Assembly: GCA_030068075.1 (NCBI GenBank)
Contig: CM057836.1
Coordinates: 72,577,788-72,641,787 of the forward strand
Direction: 5' to 3'
From: Paguma larvata
Taxonomy: Eukaryota; Chordata; Mammalia; Carnivora; Viverridae
DNA: 64,000 bases
A model generated the notes under the pieces. It saw nothing but the letters and a program-made list of their open reading frames with translations, did no database searches and was not told where the DNA came from. Made by a program: the position numbers and the translations under genes. Position 1 is the stretch's first letter; each line of letters opens with the position of its first letter. This document shows, piece by piece, positions 55,319 through 64,000 of this stretch.

Positions 55319-55573
55319 AAAAACATTTGTCCAGGGGCGCCTGGGTGGCTCAGTCAGTTAGGTGTCCGACTTCAGCTCAGGTCATGATCTCACGGTTTGC
55401 GGGTTCGAGCCCCGCATCGGGCTCTGTGCTGACACCTCAGAGTCTGAAGCCTGCTTCAGATGCTGTGTCTCCCTCTCTCTCTTCCCCTCCCTCACTCATT
55501 CTCTGACTCTCTCTCTCAAAAATAAATAAACCTTAAAAAAAATCAAAACAAAAAAACAAAAAACATTTGTCCA
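55319..55573 (+). mobile_element. SINEC, forward, with exact 15-bp target-site duplication
   Basis: The body is 55334-55558. AAAAACATTTGTCCA flanks it at 55319-55333 and 55559-55573. GGGCGCCTGGGTGGCTCAG head and GCGGGTTCGAGCCCCGC B-box region are intact. The longest exact duplication among the SINEs here suggests a recent insertion. Confidence 0.97.
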
Positions 55574-56269
55574 ACCTCAGCTTTTCTCCCCAAAACAGTG
55601 TTGCAGGATCAAATGAGCAGGGGAACACTACTTACTCAACTGTTATCCTGGAGATTAATGGAAATTAGCATATTAAAGGCTCTGAGAAGGTCTTCAATAA
55701 AATGTTTAGCTTTATTTAATCTATCGTGTCACGAATCTACTTGATTATGGCATTTATTGATTTACTTCTTTTATTCTGTGGACCACATTTTAGGAAACTC
55801 TGCTCCAACTTAAGAAGAAGGGTCTTCCCATTGCAGATGGCCTCCTAACACTGTAGAGAAATGCATCCTAACACTGCAGAGAATTCTGGAAGTGGCAGGA
55901 ACCAAAAGGAGAATCTTAAAAATTAAAAAAAAAAAAAAGAATCATCCCTTATCCGTTATCACAGTTCTTACTATCCTTTTGATAAAGACCAACCTCTAAG
56001 AGACAGACAAAGGGTTATCTCAACCAAAGAGACAAGTTTCCACTTTTGCCAGCCCAAAGAGGGGGCTGATAAAGGGTTCCAACTTCAGTCAACTACTGGA
56101 GAACCAGCTGAAAGCATAAATAAATCCATCGACCTCCTTATGGAAAGTTACAGACACATGGCGTTGGCTTTAACTTGTGACGGACAGACTGGATGGGTAG
56201 ATAGAGGTGGATGATGGCTCATGGCCGGGTCCAGGGTGGTATATCGCGAGCCACACAAGCGCCCTGCTA
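55574..56269. other. Single-copy DNA
   Basis: A run of about 15 adenines lies at 55924-55938. CATCCTAACACTG-like words repeat at about 55843 and 55866. No exon or named repeat was recognised. Confidence 0.4.
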
Positions 56270-56400
56270 GGAATCAGGAAACCTGTTTGCTCCTGTGTTC
56301 TGTCTCGACTGCATTTTTTATTTTGATCAAATCACTTAAGTTCTGTGCTCTCAGACTTTTCCATCTGTACATGACGATTTAATGAATATCTGTTACTAGA
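56270..56400 (+). repeat. MIR-like relic
   Basis: GAATCAGGAAACCTGTTTGC, then ATCAAATCACTTAAGTTCTG, then GACTTTTCCATCTGTACATG corresponds to 'gagtcaggaaacctgggttc...aagtcacttaacctctctgggcctcagtttcctcatctgtaaaatg'. Confidence 0.6.
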
Positions 56401-56597
56401 TACCAGTTTTCACATCTTTCCGATTGGAGGGAATATGTTCCCTAGACTGTTCTACCCCTTAGGGATGACTGGATGATCCCTAAGAGAAAAAGAGAGAGAA
56501 AGGAAAGAAAAGGGGAAGGGAAGACAAAGTAGGAAGGAATTTTGATTCGTTTGAACGTCTTTTGAACAGAGCTTAGATGTATAAATACATAAAGGTA

Positions 56598-56749
56598 GGG
56601 GCACCTGGGTGGCTCAGTTTGGTTGGGTGTTCGACTCCTGATTTCGGCTCAGGTCATGACTCCAGGGTCAAGGAACCGAGCCCCGCATCGGGCTCTGTGT
56701 TGAGGGTGATGCCTGCTTAAGATTCTCTTCACCCCTCTCCCCCACCCAT

Positions 56750-56785
<36 letters not shown>

Positions 56786-56803
56786 ATAAAAATAAAAATA
56801 AAG
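56598..56803 (+). mobile_element. SINEC, forward, older subfamily type
   Basis: Its middle differs from most copies: CGGGCTCTGTGTTGAGGGTG then CCTGCTTAAGATTCTCTTCA, lacking the usual CTGACAGCTCAGAGCCTGGA passage. This resembles the older carnivore SINEC form. The tail is AAAAATAAAAATAAAAATAA. Confidence 0.92.
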
Positions 56804-57666
56804 AACACATAATGGTCTTGAATGTATAATGGTATTGATATCACTACCTTCTGGACCATGCCCCGGGCCTCTCACACTCAGTGTCTTTGGGAGACTATAT
56901 ATCCGTGCACGTGTCGGAAATAGTTCTGTCCTAAAAACCAAGAAACCAAGGTGCTCCTTCATCTGGCCCAGCTGCCAACCCACCACTGAATTTCCCTGGG
57001 TCTTGCTGTCCTGAGCTGTCAGATTAAGAGGTAGAACATGTATTTAGTACCATACAAGTATGATGGGAGAACCAAGAGAAAAATTACAGATTTTGGAATA
57101 AATATATTCACGTGAGTCAAAACACACTATTTTCCAAAGAACCCACACTCTCGATCAAAAAGTGCAAAACTGCCCTGGACAGCCGAAGGGTCACCAGTGC
57201 AGGAGAAACCCAGCATGCATCAAGGGGTGTGAGCTGAGCTCCCCAAGCTTGAATTTCGCTGGTTCAACCTAAGATCCCTGAGACACCACTTACTATGTTA
57301 TTCTGCATGCCATTGGCGAGGATTTCAGGAGATGGGGGGGGGGGGGTCACTCGCTCCTGGAGAACATAAAATACTTCAGTTCATCAGGTCACTTCTGCAA
57401 CCTATGTTGTTACAGACTCGTTCACGGTGGAGTAATTGGACAGGTTTTTCAGAACCATTCTGCCTACCTGTTCTTCAAAAGCCACCTCCTGCACAAAACC
57501 CTTGTGGGTCCTCCCCTGGACAATCCTAACACATCTGCCTTTATGGAATGGTCTGGGTTGAGCACACTGGGAAGCTTACTGAGGGCAGAGAACCCCGTCT
57601 TCTTCGTTCTCCCCATCTTACCAGTACTAAGGAGTGTTCTGTTAAATGAAAATTGGTGCTCTAGGC
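56804..57666. other. Single-copy DNA with a 13-nt G run
   Basis: A G run lies at 57334-57346. A stretch at 57580-57630 (GAGGGCAGAGAACCCCGTCT) weakly resembles an L2 3' end. No exon was recognised. Confidence 0.4.
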
Positions 57667-58164
57667 CACTATTTCTCAAAAAAAAATTCTTTATTTTTAT
57701 TTTTTGTAAGTTTGTTTATTTATCTTTGAGAGACAGGAGGAGACAGACAGAGACAGCTTGCAAGCAGAGGAGGGGCAGAGAGAGAGGGAGACACAGAGTC
57801 CGAAGCAGGCTCCAGGCTCGGAGCTGTCAGTACAGAGCCCGACGCGGGGCTCGAACTCACGAACCAAGAGATCATGACCTGAGCCAAAGTCAGATCCTTA
57901 ACTGACGGGGCCACCCAGGCGCCCCCCAAATTTTTTTTATTGGGACCCACAGTAAGTATTAAGATCATATACATAATACTCCTGTAAGTAAAACTGAAAC
58001 AGAAGTTTCATAAAGCAACATTCACCCTTACCGTATGCGATGCCTTCTGATAATTTTGATACTGCTCTACACTACTTCCATTTTCACGATTGCCATTCGA
58101 GCCCCACTTACTGGTTTTCATGACCTCAAGTGACGGCTCCTGACCTATAGTCTGAAAAACCACT
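57667..58164 (+). mobile_element. hAT-Charlie-type MITE (MER58-like), split by a SINE
   Basis: Left end CACTATTTCTCAAA; right end, as complement, AGTGGTTTTTCAGAC: imperfect inverted termini. After the SINE the body reads ATTGGGACCCACAGTAAGTA, GTAAAACTGAAACAGAAGTT, CAACATTCACCCTTACCGTA and TTCGAGCCCCACTTACTGG. The order is what I recall for MER58-type elements. The family label is tentative. Confidence 0.65.
57690..57925 (-). mobile_element. SINEC, reverse, nested in the hAT relic
   Basis: TTTATTTTTATTTTTTGTAA tail complement, GAGACAGACAGAGACAGC middle, GACGCGGGGCTCGAACTCAC B-box complement, ending GGGGCCACCCAGGCGCCCC. Confidence 0.95.
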
Positions 58165-59179
58165 CGAGATGTGCCCTGATGCTCTTTTCTCCCCCGCAAA
58201 ATGAAAAAGAAAAAAAAAAAGGGTCCACCGCAAGACGCCGATGAAAATCCTCAAAGTTCTCTGCCGATTTAAATTTGGAAAGTGTCAAACGCCGCTCACG
58301 TGCCTGAAATCCAAACCCCGTTAGCGGAGGCACGTGGCAGGCGGCCTCGCCGTGTGTGGGCGTCGCTAGAATTCCACCCCTAGGTTAGGGCAGGATCGAC
58401 TTTCCTTTCTCGACCTGATGCGATCTGGCTTTTCCAGCGGGCCTGTCTCCTTTTAGATTCCTGGGTGGAGGCGGGAGACCCCTCCTCCCGCGGCCCTGCA
58501 GGCACAGAGCAGGGCTGGCACCTCCAGGATGGGAGAGCACCCACACACGAGCCCTGCATCTTCTCTGAGCCCCAGGAAGGGCTTTGGGACGCATGCCTGA
58601 TGGCCCTCGGTTACTCTCCAGGGACTCGGGAGGTTTTCTCCGTCTAGAAAATGCCGTGCATCCCACCCACAAGGGGACGGCCACATGACTCCACTTTCCT
58701 GCCTGCTTCTGAATCACTGTCTTATCTGGCTTCCTCCCTTTCCCCCCTTAAAATAGTTGGCTTCGCGGTTGTCTGTGCACAGTCATATGATAAGCACTGA
58801 TAAAGAAAAAAAATTTTAAAGAGCCAAGAAGGAGTAAGGAGGCAAAGAGAAAGAGACGTGTTCTCTTGCACACGGGGGTGGGCTCCTAAGACTCCAGCTT
58901 CCTAGAAACAAAGCCCGCAGCTCAATTTTAAATCGTGAGCCCGGGACAATGTGAAAAGGGCTAGGCACGCTGGCTGAGAAACCCAAATCCTGTTCAGTGT
59001 CAGCAGGTACTTGCGGAGATAAGATCCGAGCTCTATTCTAGTCCCTACCAGGAGACACCGCTGTCCTCAATGTTTTCACCCGCAAACTTTGGATGGAAAT
59101 GCCGGCCCCCTCCCCAAATCTGAAAGTGGCTCATCACTACAACTTATGTGTACGTCACAGGTTTCATTTTGCTGAAGTC
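58165..59179. other. Single-copy DNA
   Basis: No repeat or exon was recognised. The 58300-58700 part is GC-rich, without a CpG density that would suggest an island. Confidence 0.4.
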
Positions 59180-59320
59180 TATAAAATGAGTCTCCAACCC
59201 AAGGAGGTAGGCAGAGCCAAAATGACTACTTGTGTTTTATGGTTGCGGGAACTGAAGTTCAGAGAAGTTAAATTTCTTCCCGAGGTCACACAGCTCATTC
59301 GTGAGGAGCTGAATTCTTAA
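59180..59320 (-). repeat. MIR relic, reverse
   Basis: TGCGGGAACTGAAGTTCAGA, then GAAGTTAAATTTCTTCCCGA, then GGTCACACAGCTCATTCGTG, then AGGAGCTGAATTC. This is the MIR core complement. Confidence 0.75.
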
Positions 59321-59601
59321 AGAATAAACAAGCACGCTGTGAATGCAGCCCTTTGTGAACGTATACTGGCCCACAAATGCTTGAAAGCAGGCAGCAAACA
59401 CGAACTTAGCAAATCATAGTGACGGAACTCATTCTAATTAGGACAACCCTCTATCCAAGTCAGGCCTCCCAGATGGAAAGCAATTCGTAACCCCTAGCGA
59501 CCCCGCAACACCCAGAATCAAACCAGACAGGCTCTCACAACATAAATCCCAGACCACGTAATCTATAATTTCTTTTTTACAGTATAATAATAATAATAAT
59601 A

Positions 59602-59720
59602 GGGTGCCTGGGCGGTTCAGTCAATGAGACATTCGACTCTTGATCTTAGCTCAGGTCTTGATCTCAGGGTCATGAGTTCAAGCCTTGCGTTGAACTACTT
59701 AAAATAATAATAAAATAACT
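59602..59720 (+). mobile_element. Short, old SINEC, forward
   Basis: GGGTGCCTGGGCGGTTCAG head, ATTCGACTCTTGATCTTAGC, CTCAGGGTCATGAGTTCAAG, then directly GTTGAACTACTTAAAATAAT. The CT-rich middle is missing, which fits the short older carnivore type. It is preceded by (AAT)n at 59583-59601. Confidence 0.85.
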
Positions 59721-59729
59721 ACTTAAAAA

Positions 59730-60215
59730 TAATGACAATGGTAATAATAACTACAGCTAACATTTTGTGTGCACTTGTCATGTGATAAGCGCTTTTCTAA
59801 GCATTTGCTACACATTATGTTGTTTATTCCAAAGAACACAGTTAGAGAGATATTACCGATCTGGTTATACGGATGATGAAATGAAGGCTCAGAGAGGTTA
59901 CGCAACTTGTCAAAAGGACGCACCGGGGCGCCTGGGTGGCTCAGTCGGTTAAGCGACCGACTCCGGCTCAGGTCGTGTTCTCCTGGCTCGTGATCAAGCC
60001 CTGCATCGGGCTGGAGCCCGCTTCGGATTCTGTGTCTCCCTCTCTCTCTCCCCACTCCGCCCCCAACCCCGCACATGCTCTGTCTCTCTCTGTCTCTCAA
60101 AATTAAATTAAAAAAAAAAAAAAAAAAAAAGGAAGGCAGAGCTGGTTCAGCGCTGCAACCAGGGCTGGGACGTGCCCCTCTAGCGCAAAGACTCTGCATT
60201 CGGCCATGATGCCAC
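59730..60215 (-). repeat. MIR relic, reverse, nearly full length, split by a SINE
   Basis: TAACTACAGCTAACATTTTG, GATAAGCGCTTTTCTAAGCA, GATGATGAAATGAAGGCTCA and GAGAGGTTACGCAACTTGTC precede the SINE. GCAACCAGGGCTGGGACGTG and GCGCAAAGACTCTGCATTCG follow it. Together they form one MIR complement. Confidence 0.82.
59925..60130 (+). mobile_element. SINEC, forward, nested in a MIR
   Basis: GGGGCGCCTGGGTGGCTCAG head, a CT-rich middle with CCCCAACCCCGCACATGCTC, tail AAATTAAATTA followed by about 20 A (60111-60130). Flanks AAAAGGACGCA and AAAAGGAAGGCA are a probable imperfect target-site duplication. Confidence 0.95.
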
Positions 60216-60284
60216 CTGCTTCAATATGCAGTCACCGCGCTGTATCTTCTTCACCTCTTCTTAAAAGCCAAATATATACACACA

Positions 60285-60622
60285 CAGTTGACCCTTTAAC
60301 AACCCGAGTTTGAATGGTGCAGGCCACTTCTAGGCAGATTTTTTTCAATAAATACAGTACCCTACTACGAATGTCTTTTCTCTTCCCTATGGCTTTCTTA
60401 ATAACATTTTCTTGTCTCTAGCTTTCTTTGTAAGAAAACTGTATATTATATCTCTATCTGTATAACATACAAAATAATGTGTTAATCTGTTTATGTTAGT
60501 GGTAAAGCTTCCAGTCAACAACGGGCTATCAGCAGTTAAGTTTTGGAGGAGTCGAGTTATACTCAGATTTTCAACCGCACAGGGTCAGTGCCCCAACCCT
60601 CTCATTGTTCAAGGGTCACCTG
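60285..60622 (+). mobile_element. Tigger-like (Tc1/mariner) DNA transposon relic
   Basis: The left terminus CAGTTGACCCTTTAACAAC and the right terminus, as complement, CAGGTGACCCTTGAACAAT are matching inverted ends. The right end abuts a TA, as expected for this superfamily. The body includes TTTCAATAAATACAGTACCC and TTATACTCAGATTTTCAACC. It is non-autonomous; no transposase frame is present. Confidence 0.78.
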
Positions 60623-60634
60623 TAATAACAGGGG

Positions 60635-60729
60635 AGACTATGTGTGCCAGTGAGGGGGTACATGGGAGCTCTCTGTACTTTCGCCTCAATTTTTTGTAAA
60701 CCTAAAACTGCTCTGTAAAAGCAAAGTTT
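60635..60729 (+). repeat. Old LINE-1 3'-end relic
   Basis: GAGCTCTCTGTACTTTCGCC, then TCAATTTTTTGTAAACCTAA, then AACTGCTCTGTAAAAGCAAA is the common L1M terminus ('actctgtactttctgctcaattttgctgtgaacctaaaactgctctaaaaaa'). Confidence 0.78.
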
Positions 60730-60730
60730 A

Positions 60731-60951
60731 GGGGCACCTGGGTGGCTCAGTCAGTTAAGCGTTCGACTTTGGCTCAGGTCGTGATCTCACGGTTCGTGGG
60801 TTCGAGCCCCGAGTCGGGCTCTGTGCTGACAGCTCGGAGCCTGGAGCCTGCTTCGGATTCTGTGTCTCCCTCTCTCTCTGCCCCTCCCCCACTCACACTC
60901 TGTCTCTCTCTCTGAAAATAAATAAACATTAAAACATTAAAAAAAATAATA
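60731..60951 (+). mobile_element. SINEC, forward, well preserved
   Basis: A-box-like TGGCTCAGTCAG and B-box-like GGGTTCGAGCCCC are both intact. GTGCTGACAGCTCGGAGCCT middle, CT-rich block, tail AAAATAAATAAACATTAAAA. It inserted directly behind the LINE-1 3' end. Confidence 0.97.
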
Positions 60952-62142
60952 ACTTACAGATGTGTGGGTGTGTGGGTGTAGTTTTTTAAATATTACTGTA
61001 TTCTCTATCATGGAAGGAAGGAGAACACTCCAGAACAAATGTCTAGAGAACACCTACTCTTTAGTTAAATACTATTATAATTTAATGTTAAAATTTATTT
61101 AAACAATCGAGCATCTATGACGTACACGGCAATATGCCAAGTGTTAGCGCAAACTGGCACAAGTTTTTACTCTCTGGGAACCTTTCCGCCTCTGTAAGAG
61201 AAGAGACAGAGAATATCCCACCATCCACACTAGACGTCGGCAATTTTCAACGGAGAGCACAAATAGTAAATGCTACCAGGATTCCAAGGGCCAGGAGAGC
61301 TACAGCCTGGAGAGTTCCAGGAAGGAGGCCCAAGAAGGAGGGAGCCTAGGACAGGTGGTTAGAGTATTGCAGGAATATGGACACGCGGGTGTCAGAGCAC
61401 CAAGAAAAACTGGACACGGACGAGAGAAACAAGCCCCCGTGCAGGAGGGTCCCAGCATGGAGGGTGCGGGATCCGCTTAGCAGAAAACGGGGGAGGGGAA
61501 GGACGCAAGCCACCAAGACCCTGACTGCCTGCTGGAGCGATGAGGCTAGACTCTTCTATGAGTAACTGGGAGTGGGGGTGGGGGGACAATTGGTTCTGAG
61601 CACCCCAACAGGGTATTTAGGGCCATGGCCCAACTCTTACATAAATCCCCTGGATTCCGGAGAACAGGCTAATAAAGATATGAAAAGGAACCCTAAAGCT
61701 ATCATCGTGAATTAGTCCTCAGGCACCTAAAACTTAAGGGAGCTCTTCTTTCCGAAAATGAAAAAGAAATTTTTTTTAAGCAGCTAGGCGGTCATGGCCG
61801 GTGACTCGCGCTTTCTGTGAACAGAGCTCTCATACTCGGTATCGGGAAAATGAGAAGCTCTGGGGTCCTGAGGCACATAACATGCCAGTGGTGTGGACTG
61901 AACTTCAAACTTCAGGGCAGGGGGCTGCCTCCGTGATTCTAGGGGTTCTTGAAAGGGGTCATTCATCAGAAAAACATGTTCCCTACTTCTGGCTAAGGCT
62001 GGAATTCTTTTAACAAGGGGCTAAGCCTTCCATTTTAAAGTGACTGCAAATTTCCCTCCTCTGCCTTCAGTGGGACAAAGAGGTGATGAACGTATCCTCT
62101 TCCTGGGCATGTTTTGCTACTGGGGCTGGGGGACACGTGTCC
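60952..62142. other. Single-copy DNA
   Basis: No named repeat or exon was recognised. Confidence 0.38.
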
Positions 62143-62312
62143 AGCTTTAGCAAATAAAAAGACAGGATGCCCGGTTAAACCTGAATTCTGCACAAGAGAT
62201 ACTTTGGTCGTAGAAGTCCGTCCCATGCGATATTTAGGACACACTTACAGCAGAAAAGTATTTGCTGTTTTTCTGAAGTTCGAATCTAACTGGGCATCCT
62301 GTATTTCATCTC
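62143..62312. mobile_element. Palindromic MITE relic
   Basis: The arms are inverted copies: ACAGGATGCCCGGTTAAACC (starting 62162) and, as complement of the right arm near 62302, ACAGGATGCCCAGTTAGATT. The centre contains CCCATGCGATATTTAGGACA. This is the general form of a small palindromic DNA transposon common in mammals, whose name I cannot fix. An RNA from it would fold into a long imperfect hairpin. Confidence 0.75.
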
Positions 62313-62499
62313 ACAACTCTGGGCTCTGGGCACCTAACTGAAATAGGACGGAGTCCTGGAAGAGCAAAGGACACAGATAAAGGAGCTTGGGTGCCAAAAA
62401 CTTTCTGAATCCATTTCACTACATGAAAGTCTACAAAAGCACAGCATTGCTCATCGCTAGGACTCAGAGTTAACGCTGACCCAAGAACCTTCACCTACC

Positions 62500-62650
62500 T
62501 GTCCCTCATTCAGTCCTGCCCACAGCCCTACAACCCAAGAAGGGGGACCATTACTAACCCTTTTCAGAAACCAGGAAACCAAAGTTTGAGGAGGTCAAGT
62601 GAATTTTCACAAAGTCCCAAAGCTACAAAACAGAAGATCCGGATACTCTG
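62500..62650 (-). repeat. MIR-like relic, reverse
   Basis: CCCTTTTCAGAAACCAGGAA, then ACCAAAGTTTGAGGAGGTCA, then GTCCCAAAGCTACAAAACAG matches the MIR core complement ('cattttacagatgaggaaactgaggcacagagaggttaag...gtcacacagctagtaag'). Confidence 0.6.
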
Positions 62651-63236
62651 CTCTTGGGTGAATTCCGAAGAAGGTTTGAAAGGAAGAAAAGGACTCTTGT
62701 GGTTGAAGGGGAGACGAAAACGCCGCGCGCAAGAACCGATTCTTTGTGGTCAAATGAGCTCGCTGCCACCTTTCCTCTGGCTACCTCGATGTCAGTTATC
62801 GAAAGTGAAATCTGAGCTTAAAAACCATGGGTCCTAAAAGGAAAATTAACAAAGGAATTTATGATTCCTTACTAGCCTCCCTGAATCTTTCCAAAAGGCT
62901 GGCTACCCTCTGACTCACGTTTACCTTAGCGATTCTGCTGTCCTGGTCAAAAGCAAAGTCCTGCTCTCTCAGCGCCGTACCTTGGTGCCCTACCGACATT
63001 CAAGCCAGAACACGGCGACCCGCGTGCGTTCCGTGAGAGGCTGGGCTTACTGAAGAGACACGTGGTCGGAAAACGCAGTCAGGAGCTTTGGCCCAGAGAA
63101 ACGGGATGTACTCCAGGGCCACGGCAAGCGGACTCTACAGAATCCTCAAACCTCGGTCACCCCATTAGACCGACGAGCTACAGCAGGTGATGTTCAAGTT
63201 AAAAGGCAACACTGAACCTACTTTTTAAAAATCCCA
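62651..63236. other. Single-copy DNA
   Basis: No repeat or exon was recognised. Confidence 0.4.
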
Positions 63237-63379
63237 GGGGTGCCTGGGTGGCTCCGTTGGTTAAGCGTCTGACTTCGGCTTAAGTGGTGATCTCGTGGTT
63301 CGTGAGTTCGAGCCCCGCTTCAGGCTCTGTGCTGACAGCTCAGAGCCTGGAGCCCTCTTTGGATTCTGGGTCTCCGTCC

Positions 63380-63421
<42 letters not shown>

Positions 63422-63482
63422 GCCCCTCCCCCACTCACACTACGTCTCTCTGTCTCAAAAATAAACAAACACTAAAAAAAAA
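63237..63482 (+). mobile_element. SINEC, forward
   Basis: GGGGTGCCTGGGTGGCTCCG head, GTGAGTTCGAGCCCCGC B-box region, a long (CT)n block at 63380-63420, tail AAAAATAAACAAACACTAAA. The flanks AATCCCAG and AATTCCAG may be a short target-site duplication. Confidence 0.95.
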
Positions 63483-63764
63483 TTTTTTTTTAATTCCAGA
63501 GGGAGCAACGCATCAGGTAGGCCCACGGGACCAAAGCCAGCCCCAGGGGGGGTAATCCATGTTCCCTGAGCCTCCCACCCAAGGAGCTGCCTAAGAAGGG
63601 CCAAGTGCGGGTGAATGCTGAATTCCCCTTGCCAGCTCATTTCAGAGAGGGAGGGAAGTAGGGAACGGAACAAAACTCCTCATTTGGCCATTACTGAATG
63701 AAATCTTCAGACGAAAGCACAATTTCACCTGTATCAAACAAAAACTATCGAATGCAGACAATTA

Positions 63765-63985
63765 CCAATAAGGAATTACCATTTATTGGGAACTTGCTAG
63801 AAGCCGGGCACTTTTTCATGTTTCATCTGCCATTATAATCACTCCACGAGGTAGCTATGATTGCCATTTTACAGATGAGGGGACTGGGAGACAGGTTCAA
63901 TAATTCTCCCAGTGTCATGCAGCCACAATTGAGAAAACTAGAATTCAACCCAGGACTGACTCCAAAGCCCACGCTGCTGTCTTAG
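63765..63985 (-). repeat. MIR SINE relic, nearly full length, reverse
   Basis: TTACCATTTATTGGGAACTT, CCGGGCACTTTTTCATGTTT, CACTCCACGAGGTAGCTATG, ATTTTACAGATGAGGGGACT, GTGTCATGCAGCCACAATTG and GAATTCAACCCAGGACTGAC. This is the whole MIR complement in order. Confidence 0.9.
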
Positions 63986-64000
63986 ATCCATGAATTTGGA

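Noticed and set aside
1..64000. CRISPR arrays, operons, phage or plasmid modules
   Set aside because: All signals are of a mammalian nuclear genome; regular repeats are microsatellites or dispersed retrotransposons.

Overview
The window is mammalian nuclear DNA, most probably from a cat-family carnivore. The main evidence is about 25 copies of a tRNA-Lys-derived SINE. They start with a GGGCGCCTGGGTGGCTC-type head, have a CT-rich middle and end in AATAAATAAA-type tails, which is the felid/feliform SINEC pattern. A carnivore-type LINE-1 and older pan-mammalian repeats (MIR, L2, MLT1, hAT and Tigger relics, old L1 3' ends) are also present. The only long coding frame is a retrotransposon ORF. 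I found no convincing host exon, RNA gene, CpG-island promoter, CRISPR array or prokaryotic/plasmid feature. The window is probably intergenic or deep intronic.

Layout. 1-10477: mostly single-copy DNA with a (GGAA)n tract, two MIRs early on, four reverse SINEs (two inside a hAT relic at 4817-5774), a MER20-like relic and a further MIR. 10478-14131: a LINE-1 insertion of about 3.65 kb bounded by a perfect 14-bp target-site duplication. Its 5' end is inverted, and ORF2 is open from before the reverse transcriptase to its stop. 14132-27260: old MIR, L2, L1 and MLT1 relics with few SINEs, plus G-rich tracts. 27261-31844: no recognisable repeats. 31845-37815: L2 relics (one retaining about 1.2 kb), an MLT1 LTR and five SINEs. 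37816-39754: repeat-poor, with a small homeodomain-type motif cluster. 39755-48195: an antisense old L1, several SINEs and a 465-bp polypurine tract grown from a SINE tail. 48196-55318: mostly single-copy, interrupted by one L2 carrying a SINE. 55319-64000: dense stacking of SINE, MIR, hAT, Tigger-like and L1 fragments.

How the parts relate. Nothing here forms a gene pathway. The structure is a record of insertions: young SINEs sit inside older hAT, MIR, L1 and LTR relics, and several still show target-site duplications that fix their boundaries. LINE-1 machinery is the expected source of the SINE insertions; the only ORF2 copy here lacks its 5' part and is not an autonomous element. Repeat family names come from recognising consensus patterns by eye, so subfamily labels are tentative. 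No previously undescribed biological system could be demonstrated. The best second-look items are the LINE-1 inversion junction, the polypurine tract, the palindromic MITE and the repeat-free blocks.
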